Shown here: in pieces, positions 15,299 to 23,925 of the stretch
How the letters are laid out: each line of letters begins with the position of its first letter
Numbering within the stretch: position 1 is the stretch's first letter
Origin: Bifidobacterium breve
GTDB lineage: Bacteria; Actinomycetota; Acidimicrobiia; Acidimicrobiales; Acidimicrobilacustridaceae
DNA: 43,649 nt
Assembly: GCA_945878725.1 (NCBI GenBank)
Contig: CAMCTY010000013.1
Location: 1 to 43,649 of the forward strand
Reading direction: 5' to 3'
Notes under the pieces: generated by a model
Seen by the model: only the letters and a program-made list of their open reading frames with translations
Told to the model about the DNA's origin: nothing
Databases searched by the model: none
Made by a program: the position numbers and the translations under genes

Positions 15299-16132
15299 AT
15301 GGAACTTCGCAACAAGGTCGCCATTGTAACGGGGGCTGCATCGGGAATCGGTCTGGCGATGAGCGAGCGTTTCGTCGCCGACGGCATGTCCGTCGTAATG
15401 GCAGACATCGAAGTCGACGCACTCACCGATGCAGTGGCGAGGTTGCAGGCCGCAGGGGCAAAGGTCGAGGGGATTGTGTGTGACGTCTCCGACGCCGACC
15501 AGATCGCATCGCTCCGCGACAGCGCTCTCGCTGCGTTTGGCGCCGTGCACGTTCTGTGCAACAACGCCGGTGTCGGTGGAAACGGCAGGCCGACGTGGAA
15601 GACCTCGCCAGCAGTCTGGGACTGGGTGGTCGGTGTCGATCTCCTTGGCGTTGCGTACGGCGTGCAGGCGTTCACCCCGCTCATGGTCGATCAGGGAGAG
15701 GGGCACATCGTGAACACCGCGTCAGAAGCCGGTCTCTGCGCGACACCGATGCTCGGCTCGTACCACGCAGCCAAATACGGAGTTGTGGGATTGTCTGAAG
15801 CGCTCGTGATGGAACTGGCCGGAACCGGCGTCGGAGTTTCTTGCCTGTGCCCCGAGCTCGTGGCCACGAGAATCTTCGAATCAACCAGAAACGCCCCGGC
15901 CCATCTCGAACTCCCCCCGGCACGACCGGTGTCGATGGAAATGATTGAGGGTCTGATGAAGACGACCGCGCTCGATCCTGGTGTGGTCGCGGGCAATGTT
16001 GTCGATGCGATCACAGAGGGCAGGTTCTGGGTCCTCACTCATGAGAGCACGCGCTTGCGGGTGCATCATCGCAACGGAAATCTTGAGAATGGCCGAACGC
16101 CTGAGATGCTCGAGATCGGCGATGAACTCTGA
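15299..16132 (+). CDS. Short-chain dehydrogenase/reductase
   Basis: 277 aa, a classical SDR. TGAASGIGLAMSERF is the nucleotide-binding turn, ADIEVDA at the end of beta-2 suggests NAD(H), NNAG is present, and Y-H-A-A-K (SYHAAKYGVVGLSEAL) is the active site with an upstream Ser (NTASEAG). It oxidises or reduces an alcohol/ketone of unknown identity. The ATG has GAGGAG 8 nt upstream. The stop overlaps the sulfatase ATG by one base, so the two are translationally coupled. A joint role in breaking down a sulfated alcohol is plausible, with desulfation followed by oxidation. Confidence 0.9.
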   Translation: MELRNKVAIVTGAASGIGLAMSERFVADGMSVVMADIEVDALTDAVARLQAAGAKVEGIVCDVSDADQIASLRDSALAAFGAVHVLCNNAGVGGNGRPTWKTSPAVWDWVVGVDLLGVAYGVQAFTPLMVDQGEGHIVNTASEAGLCATPMLGSYHAAKYGVVGLSEALVMELAGTGVGVSCLCPELVATRIFESTRNAPAHLELPPARPVSMEMIEGLMKTTALDPGVVAGNVVDAITEGRFWVLTHESTRLRVHHRNGNLENGRTPEMLEIGDEL

Positions 16133-18402
16133 TGGCGATCAGTCCTTACTTTGGAGGATCGATCGGACGCACGCAGGCGGAATCTGAGCCATGGTGGCCG
16201 ACGCCGGTGCATCCGGGTGACGATGCGCCCAATGTCGTCGTCATCCTTCTCGATGATCTCGGGTTCTCACATTTCAACTGTTTTGGTTCCGATCTCGTCA
16301 CCCCGAACGTCAATCGGCTCGCCGAAGGCGGTCTGCGCTATTCGAACTTCCATGTGACGCCGTTGTGTTCCCCGACCAGGGCTGCGCTTCTGACCGGCCG
16401 CAACCATCACACGGTTGGCATGCGCGGCATCTCCAACTGGAACACCGGCTTCCCACACATGACCGGCAAGGTGACCGAACACGCGGCGACGATGGCCGAG
16501 GTTCTGCGCGACGAGGGGTACTCGACTTTCGCTCTCGGGAAGTGGCATCTGTGTCCGATGGATGAAGCATCGGCGGCAGGTCCGTACGACGCGTGGCCAC
16601 TGCAACGCGGCTTCGATCGCTATTACGGATTCCTCGACGGAGAGACCGATCAGTTCGCTCCCGATCTTTGTTACGACAACCATCGCGTCGACCCGCCGGC
16701 GACTGCGGCCGAGGGGTATCACCTCAGTGAAGATCTTGTGGACAAGGCAATCGAGTTCATCCACGACACAACATCGGTGCGACCCGATCGTCCCTTCTTT
16801 ACGTACTTGGCCTTTGGTGCGACTCACGCGCCGCACCAATCGCCGCCTGAGTACCTTGCCCGCCATCGCGGGAAGTACGACGAGGGCTGGGATGTCGCCC
16901 GCGAGCGCTGGTTCGCTCGTCAACTTGAACTCGGAATCATTCCGGCCGACACGGTCCTGGCCCCGCGCAATCCAGGCGTCGAGCCGTGGGACTCACTCCC
17001 CGAATCACACCGTGATCTTGCGATAAAGCTGCAGGAGGCGTTCGGCGCCTTCCTCGAACACACCGATGCGCAGATCGGCCGTCTGATGGACGCGCTTGCC
17101 GCTCTCGACAAACTCGACAACACAATCTTCGTGGTGCTCTCCGACAATGGGGCCAGCCAGGAAGGTGGACCGTTCGGCGTCCTGCACGAGATGAAGTTCT
17201 TCAACTTCCTCATCGAGACTCCGGAGGAGGCCACTGACCGCCTCGACGAGATCGGCGGGCCGAACAGCCACGCGAACTACCCGTGGGGTTGGGCGCAGGC
17301 CGGAAACACTCCCTTCAAGTGGTACAAGCAGAACACCCATGAAGGTGGCGTTCATGTCCCGTGCATCGTTCACTGGCCGGCGCGGATCTCTGATGCCGGA
17401 GGTATCCGTTCCCAGTTCCACTACGTCACCGACATTGCTGCGACGGTCTACGACGCGCTCGGTATTACGGCACCCGAGGTCTACAAGGGTCTTGAGCAGT
17501 TCCCCCTTTCGGGAACATCGATGGCCTATTCCTTCGATGCCGAAGCAGCGCTGGCTCCGACAGAACATCGCGTGCAGTACTTCGAGATGCTCGGACACCG
17601 CGCGATCTATTCCGACGGGTGGAAAGCGGTCACTCGCCACACGCACGGGGTGTCGTTCGATGACGACCAGTGGGAGCTTTACAACCTCTCTCTCGACCCG
17701 TCGGAGTGCAACGATCTCGCCGAAGCGGAATCAGCGAAATTGGCCGAGCTCATCGAACTTTGGTGGGCGGAGGCCGAGGCAAACGGGGTGCTTCCCCTCG
17801 ACGACCGCGGTGTTGAACTGTTCGGCGTGCGCTTCGGAGAGCATCTGACTCATTCGAAGTCGCGGCGTTACACCTACCGTCCACCGATGGCACCGCTGCC
17901 GGTGCAGAGCGCCGCAGCAGTGGCTGGTCGAAGCTGGGAACTCAAGGCCACAGTCACTCGGTCCGCTGGTAACGACGGTGTTCTCTATGCGATGGGTAAC
18001 GGAAATTCCGGGTTCAGTTCGTTCGTGCAGAACGATCGACTGCTGTTCGATTACAACTGCTTCGGTGATCACGTCATAGCTGAATCAGACATTCCCGTAC
18101 CGACAGGAACAAGCGAGATTGGTGTTCGGTTCGAACGCCTTGGCCGCAACGGACGAGCGACGCTTGTCATCGACGGCGCCGAATGCGGCTCGGCGGAGAT
18201 CCCCTTCGTGATGCAGGTCATCTCGAGTGTCGGGGCGAGCGTTGGCTACGACAACGGTCTGCCTGTCAGCACCCGTTACGACAACGCGTTCCCGTTCGAA
18301 GGAACCCTTCATCGTGTCGATATTGAATTGCTCCGGGCCAACCGGAAGGAATCGGCCGAGATTGTTGAGGCCCAGCAACGCTCGGACATGACGCGTCAAT
18401 GA
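16132..18402 (+). CDS. Arylsulfatase, formylglycine type, with C-terminal extension
   Basis: 756 aa. The sulfatase signature is CSPTRAALLTGR, with Cys79 as the residue converted to formylglycine. Metal and active-site segments are VVVILLDDLGFSHFNCFG, FALGKWHL, GATHAPHQSPPEYL and VVLSDNGASQEGG. The catalytic domain ends near residue 580; about 170 more residues (from RYTYRPPMAPLP) look beta-rich and may be a jelly-roll or carbohydrate-binding-like domain. There is no signal peptide, so it is probably cytoplasmic. It cleaves sulfate esters; the substrate is unknown. The start overlaps the SDR stop by one base and the end overlaps the next gene by 4 bp. I did not see a formylglycine-generating enzyme in this window. 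Confidence 0.92.
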   Translation: MAISPYFGGSIGRTQAESEPWWPTPVHPGDDAPNVVVILLDDLGFSHFNCFGSDLVTPNVNRLAEGGLRYSNFHVTPLCSPTRAALLTGRNHHTVGMRGISNWNTGFPHMTGKVTEHAATMAEVLRDEGYSTFALGKWHLCPMDEASAAGPYDAWPLQRGFDRYYGFLDGETDQFAPDLCYDNHRVDPPATAAEGYHLSEDLVDKAIEFIHDTTSVRPDRPFFTYLAFGATHAPHQSPPEYLARHRGKYDEGWDVARERWFARQLELGIIPADTVLAPRNPGVEPWDSLPESHRDLAIKLQEAFGAFLEHTDAQIGRLMDALAALDKLDNTIFVVLSDNGASQEGGPFGVLHEMKFFNFLIETPEEATDRLDEIGGPNSHANYPWGWAQAGNTPFKWYKQNTHEGGVHVPCIVHWPARISDAGGIRSQFHYVTDIAATVYDALGITAPEVYKGLEQFPLSGTSMAYSFDAEAALAPTEHRVQYFEMLGHRAIYSDGWKAVTRHTHGVSFDDDQWELYNLSLDPSECNDLAEAESAKLAELIELWWAEAEANGVLPLDDRGVELFGVRFGEHLTHSKSRRYTYRPPMAPLPVQSAAAVAGRSWELKATVTRSAGNDGVLYAMGNGNSGFSSFVQNDRLLFDYNCFGDHVIAESDIPVPTGTSEIGVRFERLGRNGRATLVIDGAECGSAEIPFVMQVISSVGASVGYDNGLPVSTRYDNAFPFEGTLHRVDIELLRANRKESAEIVEAQQRSDMTRQ

Positions 18403-19658
18403 ACGAACCGATGGCCGGCTATTGGCCCAGCCCGTGGCCGGCCGAGGACAACGGGCCGGCACGGCAGGCAGCGAGCGCCGGCGCCCTGGCCGACTGGTCT
18501 CGTGAATCGGCCGAGGTCGTTTCTCGTGATGCTCATGGCGCCACGATGGTTGTCCTGCGCGCTCCGGGCGAGGTCTTTCTTCACGGCCATCATGTCGACG
18601 AGCGCACGACGTGTTGGGTCGAGCGCATTGATCCAACAACGCTCGAGACGCAAGCAAGAATTGATAGCCTGCCTGGTGGTCGCCGATGGCCCGGTGGCAT
18701 CGCCGCGCATTTCGACGGAACGCTCATTGTTGTGTTTGGGCAACACGTTCATCGACTTTCCGCCGATCTCGAACTTATTGCGACGCGCCAATTACCGCGC
18801 GACCGTCCGTACAACAGTTTCGTGGTGCTGCCCGACGGCAACTTAGTCACCAAAGATTTTGGTGGGCTGCTTCCCGGTGAAACAGTCGGGGCAAAACTGC
18901 CCGGTACACAACTACTCGTCCTTGACCCGGTGACACTCGAAACGATTGCATCAGCGGACTTACCGGAGCCGTCGATCGCTCGGCTGTCCGCCGACGGGAA
19001 CACTGTCTATGTGGTGGGCGACGAATCGCTCTTCCGGTTGATGTGGAACGGAACCGATCTGGTTCAGGACGAGGCTTTTGTCGGCCGCTATCGGACGATT
19101 CCGGGGCAGACCCACGGATGGGATGCCGTACTGGCCGCAGGAGCAGCCTGGTTTCTCGACAACGGTGCCGGCGCCGAAAACTATGCGGGCACCTTCCGGG
19201 GCGTCGGCCGCAACGAGGCTCCGTTGCATTTGGTGCGCGTCGCTCTCGATTCGGGGGTGGTCACCCTTAGCGAAATCTGCGGACTACCCAACGGTGTTAT
19301 TGCGAACCCTCCGTTGATTGATGCCGATCACGGCATCGCAGTTGGCTACGACAGCGGCAACGGAATCATGACTGCGTTCGACATCGATAACTCAGGTGAG
19401 ATGACTGTTCGGTGGAGTGTTGAGCAGAATCACGCGTCTCACATGATTCTGGATCCGACAAATGGACTCATGCTCAGCGCGCATCACGACAACGTTGGTT
19501 GGATGGAGCAACTTGTGGTGCGCGACATCGCTACAGGAGAAGAAAAAGGGCGGATCGATTCGGGAAGCCCACTTCAGTCGGTCGTGTTTCCGTCCGTCGG
19601 ATTCGGCCGCATGATCTACACGTGCTCGTTCTCGACGATCAGCGCGCTCAGTTGGTGA
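18399..19658 (+). CDS. Predicted beta-propeller protein coupled to the sulfatase
   Basis: 419 aa. It contains repeated short beta-strand segments in the pattern of WD/PQQ/SMP-30-like propellers (GTLIVVFGQHVHRLSADLEL, NSFVVLPDGNLVTKDFGG, TQLLVLDPVTLETIASADL, IARLSADGNTVYVVGDESL, MTAFDIDNSGEMTVRW). There is no signal peptide and no obvious catalytic motif, so the exact family is not known to me. The ATG overlaps the sulfatase stop (ATGA, 18399-18402), so translation is coupled. It may handle the sulfatase product, for example as a lactonase-like enzyme, or bind the enzyme. Its stop lies inside the tail of the convergent gene (11-bp overlap). Confidence 0.72.
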   Translation: MNEPMAGYWPSPWPAEDNGPARQAASAGALADWSRESAEVVSRDAHGATMVVLRAPGEVFLHGHHVDERTTCWVERIDPTTLETQARIDSLPGGRRWPGGIAAHFDGTLIVVFGQHVHRLSADLELIATRQLPRDRPYNSFVVLPDGNLVTKDFGGLLPGETVGAKLPGTQLLVLDPVTLETIASADLPEPSIARLSADGNTVYVVGDESLFRLMWNGTDLVQDEAFVGRYRTIPGQTHGWDAVLAAGAAWFLDNGAGAENYAGTFRGVGRNEAPLHLVRVALDSGVVTLSEICGLPNGVIANPPLIDADHGIAVGYDSGNGIMTAFDIDNSGEMTVRWSVEQNHASHMILDPTNGLMLSAHHDNVGWMEQLVVRDIATGEEKGRIDSGSPLQSVVFPSVGFGRMIYTCSFSTISALSW

Positions 19659-20121
19659 GACCCCACTGATTGTGGGTCCCTCCGCACAGCAGGTCGAGAC
19701 CGTCAGGCAGAGGGCGCATCATGTCGCACGCCGATCGTGGCGGGCGGGTCTCGGTGGTGCCGAGTACTCGCATCCCGGTGAACTGGTTTATGCCATGCGG
19801 ATCGAGAACGCTCTTGCCAAATGCGGGCCCCATGTAGGCGGGTCCGGGGGGCGGCGGTAACCAACTCGTGCGCAATCCGACGAGTTCACGTGATTCAGGA
19901 ATCCACCAGACATGCCAGGCCGCACCGGGATCATCGGTGGCCCGCCATCCTTTACCCAAATCAATCTCGTACTGATCGCCACGCATGCGCACGAAGTGTT
20001 GGGCGGTGACGATGTCGGTTCGAGCAGCCGGAGGCGTCCAGGCGCTTATCGCTCGGCCATAGAACGCGAGAACGGCAATGGTGGCCAAGGCCAGCACTCC
20101 CAGAAACACCCATGTGTCCAC
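19648..20121 (-). CDS. Membrane-anchored protein, function unknown
   Basis: 157 aa. One N-terminal membrane helix (WVFLGVLALATIAVLAFYG) is followed by an extracytoplasmic or soluble domain of about 125 residues rich in Trp and Pro, with two Cys (SACDMMR, DLLCGG) that could pair. No known family is recognised. The GTG at 20121 is preceded by TTCCAC and a TAGCCT box. That box includes the TAG stop codon of the upstream molybdopterin gene, so the gene may have its own leaderless promoter besides readthrough. It lies 9 bases downstream of that oxidoreductase and could be its anchor or partner. Confidence 0.68.
   Translation of the reverse strand: MDTWVFLGVLALATIAVLAFYGRAISAWTPPAARTDIVTAQHFVRMRGDQYEIDLGKGWRATDDPGAAWHVWWIPESRELVGLRTSWLPPPPGPAYMGPAFGKSVLDPHGINQFTGMRVLGTTETRPPRSACDMMRPLPDGLDLLCGGTHNQWGLTN
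19659..19678 (+). terminator. Hairpin after the propeller gene
   Basis: GACCC(C)CAC, five bases, GTGGGTC: a 7-8 bp stem with one bulged C that begins directly after the TGA of the propeller gene. It lies within the last codons of the convergent gene. No U tract follows. Confidence 0.4.
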
Positions 20122-20127
20122 GTGGAA

Positions 20128-20133
20128 AGGCTA
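20128..20133 (-). promoter_or_regulatory. Putative -10 box (TAGCCT) overlapping a stop codon
   Basis: TAGCCT on the minus strand is 6 nt before GTG 20121, and its first three bases are the TAG stop codon of the molybdopterin oxidoreductase gene. Confidence 0.45.
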
Positions 20134-22407
20134 CGCGTTTGCCGGCACAACCTCGACGGGGATTCCGTTGACCGCAGCATTTCCCGAAAGTTTGTCGACG
20201 AAATGACCAGGGGCGAGCAGATTGGAATTCACTCCGGCATGTTCCCGGGCCACGGAGAGGCGGGTGCCGGTCTTGTTGTGTCCCCAGCCATGCGGCAAGG
20301 AAACGACGCCGCGCATCATTTCGTCACTCACTTCGACGGGAACCTCGATTGTCCCGGCCTCGCTAGAGACGCGGGCTTCGGCGCCGTCGACGAGACCAAG
20401 TTGAGCGGCGTCCTCGGGATGCACAAGAAGGGTGCATCGGTTGCCGGCCTTCACGAGAACCTTGATGTTGTGCATCCACGTGTTCTTGGACTTGATGTTG
20501 CGTCGACTGACCAGAACAAAGCCATCCGGATCTCGAAGGAGTGCCTCTTCAAGACGAGGAATGTCGCCGAGAATGTATTCGGGCGCGAGTTCGATCTTGC
20601 CCGACGGCGTTCCGATCACTTCAGCGGCGCGGTTGGGGACCATCGGTCCGAGATCAATGCCGTGTTCTGCGTCCTTGACCTTCTGAAGGTTGAGCCCTTC
20701 TGGGTTTTCGCCATAACGATCTCCCCATGGTCCCATTCGGAGCTGCAGATCGATCATGCGCTCAGGACCGCCGTGGTCGTAGAGCGGCAGTGTCGTTTCC
20801 GGATCGCGTCCGTACATGGAACACATGACCGTGAACCATCCGTCATCAAGCATCTCGAAATCGAAGTCGGCGTCGTTGTTGCCCGCGCACAGCCAACCGA
20901 GGCGCGCCATGATCTCCCACTCGGGGACGTAATCGTCCGACGTGGCGAAGAGTTGATCACTCCACTTGGAGGCATTGCCGATCGACCATGCCCACATGAG
21001 TTCGTCGAAATGGGGCGACTCAAGCGGTGACGGACCAGGCAAGAGCACATGGGCGTGACGTGTCGTTTCGTTCATGTAGCAATCGATGGCGATCATGCAA
21101 TCGAGCAACGGCAACGCGTCATCAAGGTGCTGAGAATCAGGGACACTCAGCGCCGGATTCGCAGCGATGTTGATGAGTGCCTTGATCTGACCTTTACCTG
21201 GCATGGCGATCTCTTCGGCAAGACACGAGCACGGAACCTGTCCGAGAATCTCGGGTGCCCCACGGACCCGGCTTTTCCAGCGGCCGAATTCGGGCTCGCC
21301 CATGACGTTGGTGTTCGCCTGCCAGACGAGAGGATCGGCGGCCGGCTTGCCGAACAACATGCCACCGAGTTTGTCGAACTGCCCGGCAACGATGTTCACG
21401 ACATCCACAAGCCAGGAGGCGAGGGTTCCGAACTCTTGGTTGCACAGGCCGATGCGTCCGTAGAGGCCGCCTCGTTCGGCCGACGCCAGATCGCGTGCGA
21501 TCCGACGAATCGTCTCGGCCGGAACTTTGCAGAAGTCAGCGACGCGCTCAGGAGTGAATGTTGCGCACGCAGCACGGACGTCATCGACACCATTAACGAG
21601 TCCGTCAACCGCACCGAGATCGAACAGGCCCTCATCAAAGATGACGTTGCACATGGCAAGAAGGAATGCAGCGTCGGTGCCCGGGCGGATGGGGAGCCAT
21701 TCGCTGGCGTGATCGGCCGTGATCGTGCGACGGGGATCGATGACAATGACCTGACCGCCACGAGCCTTGATGCCGTCGATCTGCGCGAGCTGGTCGGGAC
21801 TGGCCAGTAGCGATCCACCGGAGGCCTGCGGGTTGCCGCCCATGATGACCCAGTAGTCCGTATGTGCGATGTCGACCGTCGGGATCTTCCACATGTTTCC
21901 GTACATGAGAACCGACGACACATTCTTCGGCCACTGGTCGACAGTGCCGGCCGAGTAGATCATCGGGAAGTTGGCCTGACCCATGAGCAGCGCGCCATAA
22001 CGACTGATGCTGAACGAATGGCCGGCCGGATTTCCGATGAAGGCGGTCATCGCTTCGATGCCATGTTCGTTGCGAACCTTGTGGAGCAACTCTTCGCATT
22101 TGGCGAACGCTTCGTCCCACGAAACCTCGCGCCAGGTCTCGCCATCGCGGATCATCGGCACGCGGATGCGGTCCGGATCCTCATGGAGTCGGCCGAGGGT
22201 GGTTCCCTTCGGGCAGATGAAACCCTTCGACCAGACATCGTCGCGATCGGGGCGGATGACCTTGACGTGATCGTCGTCGTCGAGATGAACCTCGAGCCCG
22301 CACATGCACTCGCAGAGCGGGCATTGGCGGAGAAAGACGCGGGTGCCGTCGGGTTCGGTGCGATGCACTCGCCCGATCACGGTCGGAGCGGCGACAGAAA
22401 CTTCCAT
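20131..22407 (-). CDS. Molybdopterin oxidoreductase, DMSO-reductase family
   Basis: 758 aa from ATG 22407, with GGGGGAAG just upstream; an earlier in-frame ATG at 22428 lies before this ribosome site and is unlikely. Cys29, Cys32, Cys36 and Cys65 (CPLCECMCG, GFICPKG) bind a [4Fe-4S] cluster. Molybdopterin domains follow (VIVIDPRRTITADHA, GLCNQEFGTLASWLVD, INIAANPALS) and a C-terminal dinucleotide-binding domain (LLVHPEDAAQLGL, LPHGWGHNKTGTRL). There is no Tat signal, so it is cytoplasmic. The Mo ligand region reads SAGTVDQWPKNVSSVLMYG, without an obvious Cys or selenocysteine. The substrate cannot be named; formate dehydrogenase and nitrate or thiosulfate reductase relatives are possible. No electron-transfer subunit is adjacent. 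Confidence 0.9.
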   Translation of the reverse strand: MEVSVAAPTVIGRVHRTEPDGTRVFLRQCPLCECMCGLEVHLDDDDHVKVIRPDRDDVWSKGFICPKGTTLGRLHEDPDRIRVPMIRDGETWREVSWDEAFAKCEELLHKVRNEHGIEAMTAFIGNPAGHSFSISRYGALLMGQANFPMIYSAGTVDQWPKNVSSVLMYGNMWKIPTVDIAHTDYWVIMGGNPQASGGSLLASPDQLAQIDGIKARGGQVIVIDPRRTITADHASEWLPIRPGTDAAFLLAMCNVIFDEGLFDLGAVDGLVNGVDDVRAACATFTPERVADFCKVPAETIRRIARDLASAERGGLYGRIGLCNQEFGTLASWLVDVVNIVAGQFDKLGGMLFGKPAADPLVWQANTNVMGEPEFGRWKSRVRGAPEILGQVPCSCLAEEIAMPGKGQIKALINIAANPALSVPDSQHLDDALPLLDCMIAIDCYMNETTRHAHVLLPGPSPLESPHFDELMWAWSIGNASKWSDQLFATSDDYVPEWEIMARLGWLCAGNNDADFDFEMLDDGWFTVMCSMYGRDPETTLPLYDHGGPERMIDLQLRMGPWGDRYGENPEGLNLQKVKDAEHGIDLGPMVPNRAAEVIGTPSGKIELAPEYILGDIPRLEEALLRDPDGFVLVSRRNIKSKNTWMHNIKVLVKAGNRCTLLVHPEDAAQLGLVDGAEARVSSEAGTIEVPVEVSDEMMRGVVSLPHGWGHNKTGTRLSVAREHAGVNSNLLAPGHFVDKLSGNAAVNGIPVEVVPANA

Positions 22408-22485
22408 TGGACTTCCCCCAGAGGTCAACGAACGCAGTAACCGTAGTGCCCGGGCGGGTTCGGGAGGACTGTCACACCTCGGGAT

Positions 22486-22491
22486 CAGACT
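22486..22491 (+). promoter_or_regulatory. Putative -10 box (CAGACT) of the Cys-rich small gene
   Basis: CAGACT, seven bases, then ATG 22499. It supports this start over longer upstream extensions. Confidence 0.45.
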
Positions 22492-22498
22492 TCACGAC

Positions 22499-22765
22499 AT
22501 GGAAACTTCCCCTTCCCGCCCTGCCCTCGTTCAAGGTCCCGATTCGGGTTCCTCAACTACATCTGGGGCGATCAACCTCACAATCGACTGTGACGATTGC
22601 GTCATGCAGCACACCGAGGCCTGCGCCGACTGTGTGGTGTCATTCATCTGCTCCCGTGAGCCCGGCGATGCGGTCATCGTTGATGTGGGGGAGTACCGGG
22701 CGCTCAAGATGCTTTCGGATTCCGGTCTCGTACCCGAACTGCGCCATCGCCGACGGATCGGCTGA
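22499..22765 (+). CDS. Small Cys-rich conserved actinobacterial protein
   Basis: 88 aa. The first ~28 residues are low-complexity, then five Cys fall within about 22 residues (DCDDCVMQHTEACADC, FIC), followed by ALKMLSDSGLVPELRHR. The pattern DCVVxF...LxxxGLVPxLR is one I associate with small conserved actinobacterial proteins of unknown function. The Cys cluster could hold zinc or an iron-sulfur cluster. The start is set by a CAGACT box 7 nt upstream. It is divergent from the molybdopterin gene (91 bases) and 80 bases upstream of queG. A link to either enzyme is only positional. Confidence 0.7.
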   Translation: METSPSRPALVQGPDSGSSTTSGAINLTIDCDDCVMQHTEACADCVVSFICSREPGDAVIVDVGEYRALKMLSDSGLVPELRHRRRIG

Positions 22766-22772
22766 TCGCCCG

Positions 22773-22809
22773 CCCGGCTGGGTGGTTACGCCATCCCGGC
22801 TGGGTCGTT
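22773..22809 (+). repeat. Direct repeat upstream of queG, possible activator sites
   Basis: CCCGGCTGGGTGGTT (22773-22787) and CCCGGCTGGGTCGTT (22795-22809) match at 14 of 15 positions. They are offset by 22 bp, two helical turns, so both face the same side of the DNA. The second copy ends just before the expected -35 position of the queG promoter. Confidence 0.6.
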
Positions 22810-22833
22810 GGCACTGAATGGCCGAGCCGGTGA

Positions 22834-22839
22834 GACAAT
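22834..22839 (+). promoter_or_regulatory. Putative -10 box (GACAAT) of queG
   Basis: GACAAT, six bases, then GTG 22846. The -35 position (22811-22816) is a poor match, which fits an activator-dependent promoter. Confidence 0.4.
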
Positions 22840-22845
22840 GCAGAG

Positions 22846-23925
22846 GTGAGCAACGAGCCGATCAATGACGTTGTGGGGGATCTTCCCATCGACGATCTCC
22901 GCTCGGTCGCGCTGGCCGCCGGACTGGTGGCGCTCGGAGTTGCCGTTGTCGAACCGTTCGTAGACACCCTTGCCATTCTCGAACATCGCAAAGCCGAGGG
23001 TCTCCATGGCGGCATGCAGTTCACCTATCGGGACCCAAAGCGATCAACTGATCCAGCCCGACTGCTTCCGGGAGCTCGCTCGCTGGTTGTCGGGGCGTGG
23101 CCCTATGCCGGTGGCGATGTTGAGCGTCCGGTCGACGGTGCGCCTTATGGTCGGGTCGCTCGTTACGGGACTGTTGATCATTACGGCGCGTTGCGGGACG
23201 CCCTCGAGCAGGTGGCCGATTCGATTCGGGAAATGGGTTTTGCCGCGCGAGTAGTCATCGATGACAACGGACTCGTCGATCGTGCCGCCGCGCAGCGGGC
23301 CGGCATCGGATGGTTTGGGCACAACGCCAACATCCTCGTTCCGGGCCACGGCAGCTGGGTCGTTCTCGGTGCGATCGTCACCGACGCCCCGTTCACGGAA
23401 TCCGAGCGAGTTCCCGATGGCTGCGGGTCATGTCGCCGCTGTCTGGATGGTTGTCCGACCGGCGCGATTATCGCGCCCGGCGTCGTGGACGCCCGCCGCT
23501 GCCTCGCATGGTTGGTACAGGCCCCCGGAACGTTCCCGATCGAACATCGGGTCGCGCTCGGTGATCGGATTTACGGATGCGATGACTGCCAGGAAGTGTG
23601 TCCTCCGAGTCGACGCAGCCCTCAAGGCGCCATCGCCGTTGATCCCGAAGGCGCGTGGGTCGGACTCGTTTCGCTACTTGAGTCGAGCGATGATGATCTG
23701 ATCGAAACTCACGGTCGTTGGTACATCCCCAAACGCGACCCTCGATACTTGCGCCGAAACGCGCTGATCGCTCTTGGCAACGTGGCCGATCCTTCCGACG
23801 GAACCATCCGTTCGAAAATCGAAGCCATCGCACTCGGCGATGACGAGATGCTGTCCGAACACGCTCGGTGGGCACTCGGGCGTCTCGACGAGCGATTTAT
23901 TCCTGCGGGTGGGCCGGGCGCATGA
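22846..23925 (+). CDS. queG: Epoxyqueuosine reductase-like protein
   Basis: 359 aa. QueG reduces epoxyqueuosine to queuosine in tRNA with cobalamin and two [4Fe-4S] clusters. Cys193, 196, 199 and 203 (CGSCRRCLDGCPTGA) and a second set (CDDCQEVCPPS) are visible. The general-acid region reads VIDDNGLVDRAAAQRAGIGW, with Asp139/140. The family's GW-x-GK motif is GWFGH here (His159), a change worth noting. The C-terminus has HEAT-like helices (RRNALIALGNVAD). The GTG start is 6 nt after a GACAAT box. Its stop overlaps the pimB start (23922-23925). No queA, queC, queD or tgt is in the window, so salvage or a different role is possible. Confidence 0.87.
   Translation: MSNEPINDVVGDLPIDDLRSVALAAGLVALGVAVVEPFVDTLAILEHRKAEGLHGGMQFTYRDPKRSTDPARLLPGARSLVVGAWPYAGGDVERPVDGAPYGRVARYGTVDHYGALRDALEQVADSIREMGFAARVVIDDNGLVDRAAAQRAGIGWFGHNANILVPGHGSWVVLGAIVTDAPFTESERVPDGCGSCRRCLDGCPTGAIIAPGVVDARRCLAWLVQAPGTFPIEHRVALGDRIYGCDDCQEVCPPSRRSPQGAIAVDPEGAWVGLVSLLESSDDDLIETHGRWYIPKRDPRYLRRNALIALGNVADPSDGTIRSKIEAIALGDDEMLSEHARWALGRLDERFIPAGGPGA

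Noticed and set aside
17005-17646. 213-codon frame on the minus strand
   Set aside because: Shadow of the sulfatase coding region.
19912-21030. Long open frame of 372 codons on the plus strand
   Set aside because: Antisense to the C-terminal part of the molybdopterin oxidoreductase and the membrane-anchored gene; no ribosome site and no recognisable domain.
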